Source of the DNA: Haplomitrium mnioides
Taxonomy: Eukaryota; Marchantiophyta; Haplomitriopsida; Calobryales
Length of the DNA: 29,162 bases
Reading direction: 5' to 3'
Assembly (NCBI GenBank): GCA_049999725.1
Contig: JBNGIS010010353.1
Location: 1 to 29,162 of the forward strand
The translations under genes were made by a program, and so were the position numbers. Below are positions 1-11,090 of this stretch, piece by piece. Each line of letters starts with the position of its first letter. The stretch's first letter is position 1. The notes under the pieces were generated by a model. That model worked only from the letters and a program-made list of their open reading frames with translations. It had not been told where the DNA came from and did not search any database.

Positions 1-24
1 ACATGGTTGTTTATCTTTTTGCAG
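1..24 (+). other. Intron end with 3' splice acceptor
   Basis: A T-rich stretch ending in TTTTTGCAG (16-24) directly precedes the methylase-like reading frame. This is the usual form of a plant 3' splice site (polypyrimidine tract plus CAG). It suggests that the coding sequence to the right is the last exon, or a late exon, of a spliced gene whose earlier exons lie outside the window. The site is inferred from sequence alone. Confidence 0.45.
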
Positions 25-642
25 GGAAAAAAGCAATATACATCATTTTGGTGGTCCCAGAATTGCACATTCCCACGAGTATTGAACGATGGGCTATTGG
101 TCAAAAGAGGAAAAGAGGAGCATACGACATTTCAACTTGCAAGCTTCTTCTGCAACCGGACTTCCTCGGCAACCAATGTGGAGCGGTTTTAGCTGTCCTG
201 CAGTTTCTGCCAAGCTTAAACATCCAAGAGATGATGCTCATGTGAATGTTTATCAAAAACCGCAGCTTTGTATAACTTTTTCATTGATCATCTCTCAATA
301 GAGCAAGATTGGATCCTTGATCTTTGCTCTGGGTCTGGCATAGACCTTGTCTATGCCTTTAATTTGATGTGAAATTGCATCGCCATGGAATATGATAGAC
401 GTCAGTCTATCTATATTCCTCAGAGGGTTTTGGAGATGGCTTCCTTGCCATCCTATGTGACTGAGTCACAAATAGTTTTTGCATACCACAAGGAACATGT
501 TCCTCCTGGTACTACAGGTGCTTCTGGTGACTCTGTAGTGATATCAGAGACTGGAAAGTCTCGTCAGGATTCTTTAGCGGCTGCAGATACTCATCCAGTA
601 GATTTAGATAAGACACTTCCTCCGAAAAAAGAGAGAGTCTGA
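25..642 (+). pseudogene. Broken C-terminal exon of an N6/N4 DNA methylase-like gene
   Basis: From 26 the second frame encodes a stretch ending in HPRDDAHVNVYQKP (to about 265). One base later in phase, frame 1 continues as ALYNFFIDHLSIEQDWILDL, then CSGSG (325-339) and NCIAMEYDRRQ (373-405). This order, a QKP box, then an amphipathic helix, then hydrophobic-Asp-x-x-x-Gly-x-Gly, then an acidic residue ending the next strand, is how the C-terminal catalytic fold of N6_N4_Mtase proteins (SAM-dependent amino-methylation of A or C in DNA) looks. Breaks: an in-frame TGA at about 80 (if frame 2 is followed), a probable 1-base loss near 262, and a TGA at 370-372 where an Arg codon is expected (CGA to TGA). 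The usual Thr after GSG is Ile. After the domain a hydrophilic Ser/Thr-rich tail runs to TGA 640-642. No nearby gene gives context; the satellite starts 1.25 kb downstream. The family call is from motif order only. It could be a host gene remnant or a domain carried by a mobile element. Confidence 0.55.
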
Positions 643-859
643 GGACGTGTTTGTAAAACTTGCAGCAATAATAAAATTTATTTTTTCCAAATATTTTTTT
701 TGCAAAAGTTTCATCTTATGCTCTTTCAATCTACTACAAGTCTTTTCATCAAGAATCAATTTATTTCCCCTAAGAATAAGTTGACCCTTTTGACAGTCCA
801 AGAATGGTTTGAACTCAATTTCTATTCTCAGAATTATGTGGAGTCTTTGCACATTATTT
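643..859 (+). other. AT-rich stretch after the methylase-like frame, possible 3' UTR
   Basis: Frame 1 stays open for 72 codons past the TGA at 640-642, to TAG 857-859. It starts with a Cys pair (CKTC) but then becomes F/L/N-rich, as expected of AT-rich non-coding DNA. AATAAAATT near 668-676 could act as a plant polyadenylation signal. I see no recognisable domain. A read-through C-terminal extension cannot be excluded. Confidence 0.3.
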
Positions 860-1200
860 AGTGTCTTTGCGCATTAAAGCTTTGTAGTTCTTGTTCGGTT
901 TCTTTGCGCACTTAAGCTATGCGGTTGTTGTTCAGAGTCCTTACACCCATTGGTCAAAGGGTTCTTGTTCAATGTCTATGCTTGCATAGGCTGCAAGGTT
1001 CTTCTTTAGACGCTTGGCATGTTTTGGCTGTAGGATTCTAGTTGAAAGTCCATGCGTGCATGGCTTCATTGTTCTTGTTCAGAGTCAAAGCACATAGAGG
1101 ATTTAGGATTCTTGTTCGGAGTCTATGCGTGCATAGGCTTTACAGTTCTGGTTTGGAGTCTATGCTTGCATAGACTTTGTTGGCTACAATGCTCAAAGTC
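838..1200. repeat. Decayed ~36-45 bp minisatellite
   Basis: About eight imperfect units share the pattern GTTCTTGTTCAGAGTC followed by TATGCGTGCATAGGCT and a short spacer. The best adjacent pair is near 1104-1177 (GAGTCTATGCGTGCATAGGC then GAGTCTATGCTTGCATAGAC). Units towards the left are more diverged, for example TCTTTGCGCACTTAAGCTAT. The TATGCNTGCATA core is nearly palindromic. It has no relation to the 235-bp satellite further right. Confidence 0.6.
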
Positions 1201-1894
1201 AAGTTTAAAGTCCTTACCCAAATAGACATCTACGTTTTCTTGTACTTTTTTTCTATCGAAAGATATATATTTTATTTCCTTTTTGTTGAATTTAATTTAT
1301 TGACAATAGTGTCAAGTTTTTTCAGAATATTTGAATAACCTAAATGTTTGTTTTTTAGGTTTTATTTCTAAAAAAAATATTTGAAATATAATCTAAATGA
1401 AAAATATACATTTTTTGTTTATAAAAAACAATTTTTCTTTCAAAAAGAAGATTTTAGTCTTAAATTTGATGTTTTTTAATGACAAATCTTCGAAAAACAA
1501 ATTTCGACTGCTAAGTGAAACAGGAACTTATTAGCGGTTCCTAGTTCAAAGTAGCGGTTGTTAATAGAGTTCTTCAACCAAAAGCAAGTCAAGGTCCAAG
1601 CTAAGACCAAGAGTGCAAGCAAAAGTCAAGCAACCAAAGAACCCAAGTGATTGGAGAAGAGCTCTAGAATGAGGAGTAGGGCTAAGAAGCCCTTCTATTT
1701 ATACAAGAGAAGAGGGTGTCTTCCCTCTTTCTTCACTTACAAGTCACTTCTAATTTCAGCCCTAAAGGTGACTCTCTACCAAAAGTGACTTCAAAGACAA
1801 GTAATCCAATCTTAACCCTAAAAGTGACTCATTACCACTTCCTTCACTCCTCTCTGTTTTCTTATAGATAGCACAACCTTATGCTTGTATTATT
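1201..1894. other. AT-rich spacer without a recognisable gene
   Basis: Positions 1230-1500 are strongly A/T-rich with long homopolymer runs and no sustained reading frame. Positions 1560-1680 are A/G-rich with repeated AAGTCAAG/CCAAG words. Positions 1730-1840 carry several AAAGTGACT / AGTCACTT words. I see no coding signal. The last bases before 1895 do not resemble the satellite, so the boundary is sharp. Confidence 0.5.
1696..1729 (+). promoter_or_regulatory. TATA-like box followed by a perfect 7-bp hairpin
   Basis: TATTTATA (1696-1703) is followed 7 bases later by AAGAGGG (1710-1716), loop TGTCTT and CCCTCTT (1723-1729), a perfect inverted repeat. TATTTATA is a plausible plant core promoter. 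No gene follows it, only the satellite, so it may be a relic of a transposable element promoter or chance. Confidence 0.25.
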
Positions 1895-2320
1895 ACACTA
1901 GAAGTAGATGGTTAAACGTAAATACATTGAACACTACAAGTGTATGTTTGAACTTCTTGCACATGTAGGCAAAATTGAACTTCACAAGTGTTGAATATTA
2001 TAAATGTTAAGTTGAACGTCAACATTTTGAACACTACAAGTACATGGTTGAGTTGTTTTAATGTGCATGCAAATTGGACTAGGCAAGTGTTGAACACTAC
2101 AAGTGCATGGTTGAAGGTCAACAATTTAAACACTAGAAGTAAATGGTTGAACATCAATACTTTGAACACTTCAAGTGTATGGTTGAACTTCTTGGACGTG
2201 TAGGAAAATTGAAATGTACAATTGTTGAATAATTACTGCAAGTGCATAGGTAAACGTCAACACTTTCTACACTACAAGTAACACTTGAATACTACAAATG
2301 CATATTGACATCAACACTTT

Positions 2321-2449
2321 GAACACTACAAGTACATAGTTGAGTTTCTTATATCTACACTTTCAACACTACAAGTACATAGTTGAGTTTCTTATATCTA
2401 TACTTTGAACACTACAAGTACATAGTTGAGTTTCTTGGATGTGCATGCA
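2321..2449. repeat. Local triplication of a shortened E subunit (43-bp step)
   Basis: GAACACTACAAGTACATAGT plus TGAGTTTCTTATATCTACAC and TTT (2321-2363) is repeated almost exactly at 2364-2406. A third start at 2407 continues into the normal E subunit with GGATGTGCATGC. The 43-bp step differs from the 36/63/64-bp steps elsewhere and marks an independent slippage or unequal exchange near the array edge. Confidence 0.8.
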
Positions 2450-4445
2450 AATTGGAGTAGGCAAGTGTTAAACACTACAAATGCATGATTGAAGGTCAAC
2501 AATTTGAACACAAGAAGTAGATGGTTGAACTTAAATACTTTGAACACCACAAGTGCATGGCTGAACTTTTGTGACGTATAGGCAAATTGAACTTCCCAAG
2601 TGTTGAATGCTACAAATGTAAAGTTGATGGTCAACACTTTGAGCATAATAAGTATATGGTTGAGTTTCTTGGACGTGTATGCTATTTAGACTAGGCAAGT
2701 ATTGAGCAGCAAAAGTGCATGATTGAAGGTCAATACTTTGAACACTAGAAGGAGATGGTTGAACATAGATACTTTGAACACTACAAGTTCATGGTTCAAC
2801 TTCTTGTACGTGTAGGGAAATAGCACTTTACAAGTGTTAAATATTAAAAGTGCATAAATAAACGTCAACACTTTGGACACTACAAGTGCATAGTTGAGTT
2901 TCTTGGATTTGCATGCAAATAGAACTATGCAAGTGTTGAACACTAGAAGTGTATGGTTGAACTTCCTAGATGTATATGCAAATTGAACTTCACGAGTGTT
3001 GAATACTACAAATGTATGAATGATCATCAACACTTTGAACACAACAAGTATATGGTTGAGTTTCTTGGACGTGTATAGCAATTGGACTAGGCACGTGTTG
3101 AATACTACAAGTACATGATTGAAGGTCAAACTAGAAAATTATGGTTGAACATAAATACTTTGAACACTACAAGTGCATGGTTGAACTTTTTGGACGTTTA
3201 GGGAAAATTGAACTCCACAAATATTGAATACTACAAATGTATAGTTGAACGTCAACACTTTGAACACTCCCAAAACATTGTTGAATTTCTTGGATGTGCA
3301 TGCAACTTGCACTAGGCAAGTGTTGAACACTACAAGTGCATAGTTGAAGGTCAACAATTTTAACAGTAGAAGTAGATGGTCGAACGTAAATACTTTAAAC
3401 ACAACAAATATATGTTTGAACTTCTTAAACATGTAGGCAAAATTGAACTTCACAAGTGTTTAAAACTACAAATGTATAGCTTAATGTCAATAGTTTGAAC
3501 ATTGTAAGTATATGGTTGACTTTGTTAGATGTGCATAGAAATAGGACTAGTCAAGTGTTGAACACTACAAGTGCATGATTGAAAGTCAATAATTTGAACA
3601 TTATAAAAATATGGTTGAACAGAAATATATTGAACACTACAAGTGCATGTATGAACTTCTTGGACGTGTAAGCAAAGACAAACTTTACAAGTGTTATATA
3701 CTACAATTGTATAGTTCAATAGCAACACTTTGAATACTACAAGTGCATGGTTGAGTTTATTGGATTTGCATGCAAATTGAACTAGGCAAGTGTTGAACAC
3801 TACAAGTGGACAATTGAAGGTCAACAATTTGAACACTAGAATTAGATGGCTCAACGTAAATACTTTGAACACTACAAGTGTATGATTGAACTTCTTGGAA
3901 GTGTAGGCAAAATTGAACTTCACAAGTGCTGAATACTACAAATGTATAGTTGAACATCAACACTTTGAACACTACAAATATATGGTTGAGTTTCTTGGAT
4001 TTGCTTGCAAATTGGACTAGCCAAGTGTTGAACACTACAAGTGTAGGATTGAAGGTCAACAATTTGAACACTAGAAGTAGATGGTTGAACATAAATACTT
4101 TGAACACTACAAGTGTATAGTTGAACTTCTTCGACGTTTAGGCAAAATTAAACTTCACACATGTTGAATACTACAAATGTATAGTTGAACATCAATACTT
4201 TGAACACTAGAAGTATATGGTTGGGTTTCTAAAATGTACATGCAAATTGGACTGCGCAAGTATTGACCACTACAAGTGCATGATTCAAGGTCAATAATTT
4301 GAGGACTAGAAGTAGATGGTTGAACGTAAATACTTTGAACACTACAAGTGTATGGTTGAACTTCTACGACATTGAGGCAAAATTAAACTTCACAAATGTT
4401 GAATACTATAAATGTATAGTTGAACATCAACACTTTGAACACTAC

Positions 4446-4503
4446 AAATACATGGTTGAGTTTGCTGGATGTGCAAATACATGGTTGAGTTTGCTGGATG
4501 TGC
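4446..4503. repeat. Perfect 29-bp tandem duplication inside an E subunit
   Basis: The 29 bases at 4446-4474 (AAATACATGG through GGATGTGC) recur without change at 4475-4503, followed by the normal ATGCAAATTGG. The identity of the two copies points to a recent event compared with the general divergence of the array. Confidence 0.9.
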
Positions 4504-5699
4504 ATGCAAATTGGACTAGGCAAGTATTGAACACTACAAGTGCATGATTGAACGTCAACAATTAAAACACTAGAGGTAGCTTGTTGAATGCAAATACTTT
4601 GAGCTCTACAAGCGTATAGTTGAACTTCTTGAAAGTTTAGCCCAAATTGAGCTTCACAAATGTTGAATACTACAAATGTATAGTTGAATGTCAACACATT
4701 GAACAATACAAGTATGTGGTTGAGTTTGTTTGACGTGCATGAAAAGTGGACTACGCAAGTGTTCAACACTACAAATGTATGGTTGAAAGTCAACAATTCA
4801 AACACTAGAACTAAATGGTTGAACAAAAATACTTTGAGGTCTATAAGTTTTTGGTTGAAATTCTTGGACGTTTACGCAAAATTGAAATTTACAAGTGTTG
4901 AGCTATACAAATGTATTGTTGAGCGTCAACACTTTGAGCACTACAAGTACATGGTTGAGTTTCTTGGATATGCATGCAAATTGGACTAGGCAAGTGTTGA
5001 ACATTACAAGTGCAAGATTGAAGGTCAAAATTTTGAACACTAGAATTAGATGGTGGAACGTAAATACTCTGACCACTACAAGTATCTACTTGAACTTCTT
5101 AGACGTCTAGGAAAAATTGAACTTTATATGTGTTGCATACTACAAATGTATAGTTGAACGCCAATACTTTGAACACTACAAGTATATGGTTGAGTTTCTA
5201 AGATGTGCATGCAAATTGGACTAGGCAAGTATTGAACACTACAAGTGCAGGATTGAGGGTCAACAATTTGAACACTAGAATTAGATGGTTGAACGTAAAT
5301 ACTTTGACCACTACAAGTGTCTAGTTGAACTTCTTGGACGTCTAGGCAAAATTGAGCTTCACATGTGGTGAATACTACAAATGTATAGTTGAATGTCAAC
5401 ACTTGGAACACTACAAGTATATGGTTGAGTTTCTTGGATGTGCATGCAAATTGGACTATGCAAGTTGTGAACACTACAAGTGCATGATTAAAGGTCAACA
5501 ATTTGAACACTAGAATTAGATGGTTGAACGTAAATATTTTGACCACTACAAGTGTTTAGTTGAACTTCTTGGACGTCTAGGCAAAATTGAACTTCATATG
5601 TGATGAATACTACAAATGTATAGTTGAATGTCAACACTTTGAACACTACAAGTACATGGTTGAGTTTCTTGGATGTGCATGCAAATTGGACTAGGCAAG

Positions 5700-8000
5700 T
5701 TGTGAACACTACAAGTGTATGATTGTAGGTCAACAACTTGAACACTAGAAGAAAATGGTTGAACAAAAACATTTTGAACACTTAAAGAGTATGGTTGATT
5801 TTCTTGAACGTTTAGGAAAAATTGAGGTTCACAAGTGTTGAATACTACATATGTATAGTTGAATGTTAACACTTTGAACACTACAAGTACATGGTTGAGT
5901 TTCTTGGATGTGCATGCAAATTGGACTATGCAAGTGTTGAATACTACAAGTGCATAGTTGAATGTCAACAAATTAAACACTAGAAGTAGATGGATGAATG
6001 AAAATACGTTGAACACTTCAAGTAGATGGTTGAACTTCTGGTACATTAAGCCAAACTTGAACTTCACAAGTGTTCAATACTACAAATGTATAGTTGAACA
6101 TCAACACTTTGACCACCACAAATAGATGGTTAAGTTTCTTGGATGTGCATGGAAATTGGACTAGGCAAGTGTTGAATACTCCAAGTGCATGAATGAAGGT
6201 CAACAATTTGAACACTAGAATTAGATGGTTGAACGTAAATACTTTGAACACTAAAAGTGGATGGTTGAACTTCTTGGACGTCTAGGTAAAATTCAACTTC
6301 ACATGTGTTGAATACTACAAATGTATAGTTGAATGTAAACACTTTTAAACACTACAAGTACATGTTTGAGTTTCTTGAATGTGCATCCATATTGGACTGG
6401 GCAAGTGTTGAACACTACAAATGGATGATTAAACGTCAACAATTTGATCCATAAAGGTAGCTGGTTGAACGTAATACTTTGAACACTACAAATGCGAGTT
6501 TGAACTTCTTGAACATTTAGGCAAAATTAAGTTTCACAAGTGTTGAATACTACAAATGTATAGTTGAAGACCAACACTTTGAACACTACAAGTACATGGT
6601 TGAGTTTCCTTGATGTGCATCCAAATTGGACTAAGCAAGTGTTGAACACTACAAGTGCATGGTTAAATGTCAACAATCTAAACACTAGAAGTAGATGGTT
6701 GAACAAAAACACCTTGAACACTACAAGTGGATGGTTAAACTTCTTGGACGTTCAAGAAAACTTGAACTTCACAAGTGTTAAATACTTCAAATGTATAGTT
6801 GAACGTCAATAGTTTGAACACAACAAGTATATGGCTGTGTTTCTTGGATGTGCATGCAAATTGGACTAGGCAAGTGTTGAACACTACAAGTGCATGATTG
6901 AAGGCCAATAATTTGATCACTAGAAGTAGATGGTTGAGCGTAAATACTTTGAACACTACAAGTGTATGTTTAAATGTTTTGGATGTGTAGGGACAATCAA
7001 ACTTCACAAGTGTTAAATATTATAAATATATTGTTCAATATCAACACTTTGAACACTACAACTACATGGTTGAGTTTCTTGGATGTCCATGTAAATAGGA
7101 CTAGGCAAGTGTTGAACACTACAAGTGCATGATTCAAGGTGAACAATTTAAACACCAGAAAAAGATGGTTGAATGCAAATACTTTGAATAGTACAAGTGT
7201 ATGGTTGAACGTTTTGGTTGTTTAAGCAAAATTGAACTTCACAAGTGTTGAATACTACAAATGTATAGTTGAACGTCAACACTTTGAACACTACAAGTAC
7301 ATGGTTGAGTTTCTTGGATATGCATGCAAATTGGACTAGGCAAGTGTTGAACACTACAAGTGCAGGATTGAAGGTCCACAATTTGAACACTAGAATTAAA
7401 TGGTTGATCATAAACAATTTAAACACTACAAATGTGTGGTTGAACTTTTTGGACGTTTAGGAAAATTTGAAGTTCACAAGTGTTTAATAACACAAATGTA
7501 TAGTTGAACGTCAACACTTTTAACACTACAAATACATGGTTTAGTTTGTAAGATGTGCATGCGAATTCGACTAAGCAAGTGCTCAACAGTACAGGTGCAT
7601 GATTGAAGGTCAACAATGAAACACTAGAAGAAGATGGTTGAACGTAAATGATTTGAACACAACAAGTGTATGGTTGAACTTATTGAACGTAAAGCAGAAA
7701 TTGAGGTTCACAAGTGTTGAATACTATAAATGTGTAGTTGAACGCCAATACTTTGAACATTACAAGTACATGGTTGAGTTTCTTAGATATGCGTGCAAGT
7801 TGGACTAGAGAAGTGTTGAACACTACAAGCAGATTGTTGAAGGTCAACAAATTGAACACTAGAGTTAGATGGTTACACGTAAATACTTTGAACACTAAAA
7901 GTGTATGGTTGAACTACTTGGACGTTTAGGAAAATTAGAGCTTCACAAGTGTTAAATGCTACAAATGTACAGTGGAACGTGAACACTTTGAAAACTACAA
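5700..8000. repeat. Multi-unit satellite block, copy 1 (~12 units to next copy)
   Basis: This stretch carries a run of uncommon variants in the same order as 8540-11090: CAACAACTTG (5731 / 8555), AAATTGAGGTTCAC (near 5821 / 8644), GTTGAATACTCCAA (6172 / 9029), AAAGGTAGCTGGTT (6453 / 9310), GTGCATCCAAATTGG (6616 / 9472), GGATGTGTAG (6981 / 10073), CCACAATTTGAACACTAGAA (7377 / 10469) and CAACAATGAAACACTAG (7611 / 10705). The offset is about 2824 at the left, close to 12 x 235. It rises to about 2857 and then 3092-3094 where copy 2 has gained a 36-bp subunit and one extra 235-bp unit. Block edges are approximate. Confidence 0.85.
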
Positions 8001-8539
8001 GTACATGGTTGAGTTTCTTGGATGTGCATGCAAATTGTACTAGGCAAGTGTTGAACACTACAAGTGTAAGATTGAGGGTCAACAATTTGAACACTAGAAT
8101 TAGATGGTTGAATGTAAATACTTTGACCACTACAAGTGTCTGGTTGAACTTCTTGGACATCTAGGCAAAATTGAACTTCACCTGTGTTGAATACTACAAA
8201 TGTATAGTTGAGCGTCAACACCTTGAACACTACAAGTACATGGTTGAGTTTCTTGGATGTGCATGCAAATTGGACTACGCAAGTGTTGAACACTACAAGT
8301 GCATGATTGAAGGTCAATAATTTGATCACTAAAGGTAGATGGTTGAACGTAAATACTTCGAACACTACAAGTCAAGTTTATGGTTGAACTTCTAAGACGT
8401 TTAGGCAAAACTGATCTTCGCAAGTGCTGAATACTACAAATGTATAGTTAAACGTCAATTCTTTGAACACTACAAATACCTAGTTGAGTTTTATGAATGT
8501 GTATGCAAATTGGACTAGGCAAGTTCAAAACACTACAAG

Positions 8540-11090
8540 TGCATGATTGAAGGTCAACAACTTGAACACTAGAAGAAAATGGTTAAACAAAAAAATTTGA
8601 ACACTGAAAGAGTATGGTTGATTTTCGTGAACATTTAGGCGAAATTGAGGTTCACAAGTGTTGAATACTATATATGTATAGTTGAACATGAAGACTTTAA
8701 ACACTACAAGTACATGGTTGAGTTTCCTAGATGTGCATGAAAATTGGACTAGGCAAGTGTTGAACACTACAAGTGCATAATTGAAGGTCAACAAATTGAA
8801 CACTAAAAGTAGATGGTTGAACAAAGATACTTTGAACACTAAAAGTAGATGGTTGAACAAAGATACTTTGAACACTTCAAGTGTATGGTTGAACTTCTCG
8901 TATGTATAGCCAAACTTGAACTTCACAAATTTTCAATACTACAAATATATAGTTGAACGTCAACACTTTGACCACTACAAGGACATGGTTGAGTTTCTTA
9001 GATGTGCATGCAAATTGGACAAGGCAAGTGTTGAATACTCCAAATGCATGATTGAAGGTCAACAATTTAAACACTAGAATTAGATGGTTGAATGTAAATA
9101 CTTTGAACACTCAAAGTGGATCGTTGAACTTCTCGGACGTTTAGGTGAAATTCAACTTCACATGTGTTGAATACTACAAATATATAGCTGAACATAAACA
9201 CTTTAAACACTACGAGTACATGGTTGAGTTTCTGAATGTGCATACAAATTAGACTAGGCAAGTGTTGAACACTACAAGTGCATGATTAAACGTCAACAAT
9301 TTGATCACTAAAGGTAGCTGGTTCATTGTAAATACTTTGAGCACTACAAGTGCGAGTTTGAATTTCTTGAACGTTTAGGCAAAATTAAGGTTCACAAGTG
9401 CTGAATATTACTAATGTATAGTTGAACGCAACTTTTTGAACACTACAAGTACATGGTTGAGTTTCTTGGATGTGCATCCAAATTGGAGTAGGCAAATGTT
9501 GAGCACTACAAGTGCATGATTGAATGTCAATAATCTAAACACTAGAAGTGGATGCTTGAACAAAAACACTTTGAACACTACAAATGTATGGTCAAACTTC
9601 TTGGACGTTCAAGCAAACTTGAACTTCACAAGTGTTGAATACTACAAATGTATCGTTGAATGTCAACACTTTGAACATTAAAAGTACATGGTTGAGTTCC
9701 TAGATGTGCATGCAAATTAGACTAGGCAAATGTTGAACAGTACAAGTGCATGATTGAAGGTCAACAATTTGAACACTAGAGTTAGATGGTTGAACAAAAA
9801 TGCTTTAAGCACTAAAAGTGTATGGTTGAACTTCTTGGACGTTTAGGAAAAAATGAACTTCACAAGTGTTGAATAAAACAAAATGTATAATTGAATGTCA
9901 ACAGTTTGAACACATGAAGTATTTGGTTGTGTTTCTTGAATGTGCATGCAAATTCGACTAAGCAAGTGTTGAACACTACAAGTTCATGATTGAAGACCAA
10001 TAATTTGATCACCAGAAGAATATGGTTGAACGTAAATACTTTGAATACTAGAAGTGCATGTTTAAACGTTTTGGATGTGTAGTTACAATTAAACTTCACA
10101 AGTATTAAATACTATAAATGTATAGTTCAATGTCACCACTTTGAACACTACAAGTACATGGTTGAGTTTCCTGGATGTGCATGCAAATTGGACTAGGCAA
10201 GTGTTGAACACTACAAGTACATTATTCAAGGTCAACAATTTGAACACCAGAAGTAAATGGTTGAATGTAAATACTTTAAACACTACAAGTGTATGGTTTA
10301 AAGTTTTGGACGTTTAAGCAAAATTGAACTTAACAAGTGTTGAATACTAGAAATGTATAGTTGAACGTCAACACTTTGAACACTACAAGTACATGGTTGA
10401 GTTTCTTGGATATGCATACAAATTGGACTATGTAAGTGTTGAACACTACAAGTGTAGGATTGAAGATCCACAATTTGAACACTAGAATTAAATGGTTGAT
10501 CGTAAACAATTTAAACACTACAAATGTATGGTTGAACTTCTCAGACGTTTAGGAAAATTTGAACTTCACAAGTGTTTAATAACACAAATGTATAGTTGAA
10601 CGGAAACACTTTTTTAACACTACAAATATATGGTTGAGTTTGTAGGATGTGCATGAAAATTCGACTAGGCAAGTGTTGAACAATACAAGTGCATGATTGA
10701 AGGTCAACAATGAAACACTAGAAGTAGATGGTTGAACGTAAATGATTTGAACACTACATACGCATGGTTGAACTTATTGAATGTTAAGTAGAAATCGAGG
10801 TTGACACGTGTTGAACACTACAAATGTGTAGTTGAATGCCAACACTTTGAACACTACAAGTACATGGTTGAGTTTCTTGCATATGCGTGAAAATTAGACT
10901 AGGGAATTGTTGAACACTACAAGCACATAGTTGAAGGTCAAAAAATTGAACACTAGAGTTAGATGGTTGCACGTAAATACTTTGAACACTAAAAGTGTAT
11001 GGTTGAACTTCTTGGACGTTTAGGAAAAATTGAACTTCACAAGTGTTAAATACTACAAATGTATAGTTGAACGTCAACACTTTGAACACT
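8540..11090. repeat. Multi-unit satellite block, copy 2
   Basis: This is the second copy of the block at about 5700-8000, identified by the ordered set of shared rare variants. It differs by a perfect 36-bp subunit duplication (8798-8869) and an extra 235-bp unit in about 9560-9850. Beyond about 11090 the variants no longer follow those after 8000, so the duplication ends there. Confidence 0.85.
8798..8869. repeat. Perfect 36-bp subunit duplication
   Basis: GAACACTAAAAGTAGATGGT and the following 16 bases (8798-8833) are repeated exactly at 8834-8869. One B subunit has been doubled, so this repeat unit is 271 bp instead of 235. It shows directly that the array mutates in whole 36-bp steps. 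Confidence 0.95.

Noticed and set aside
1825-1831. CCCTAAA, the plant telomere motif
   Set aside because: Only isolated copies (also near 1762) occur, with no tandem run, so it is not an interstitial telomere tract.
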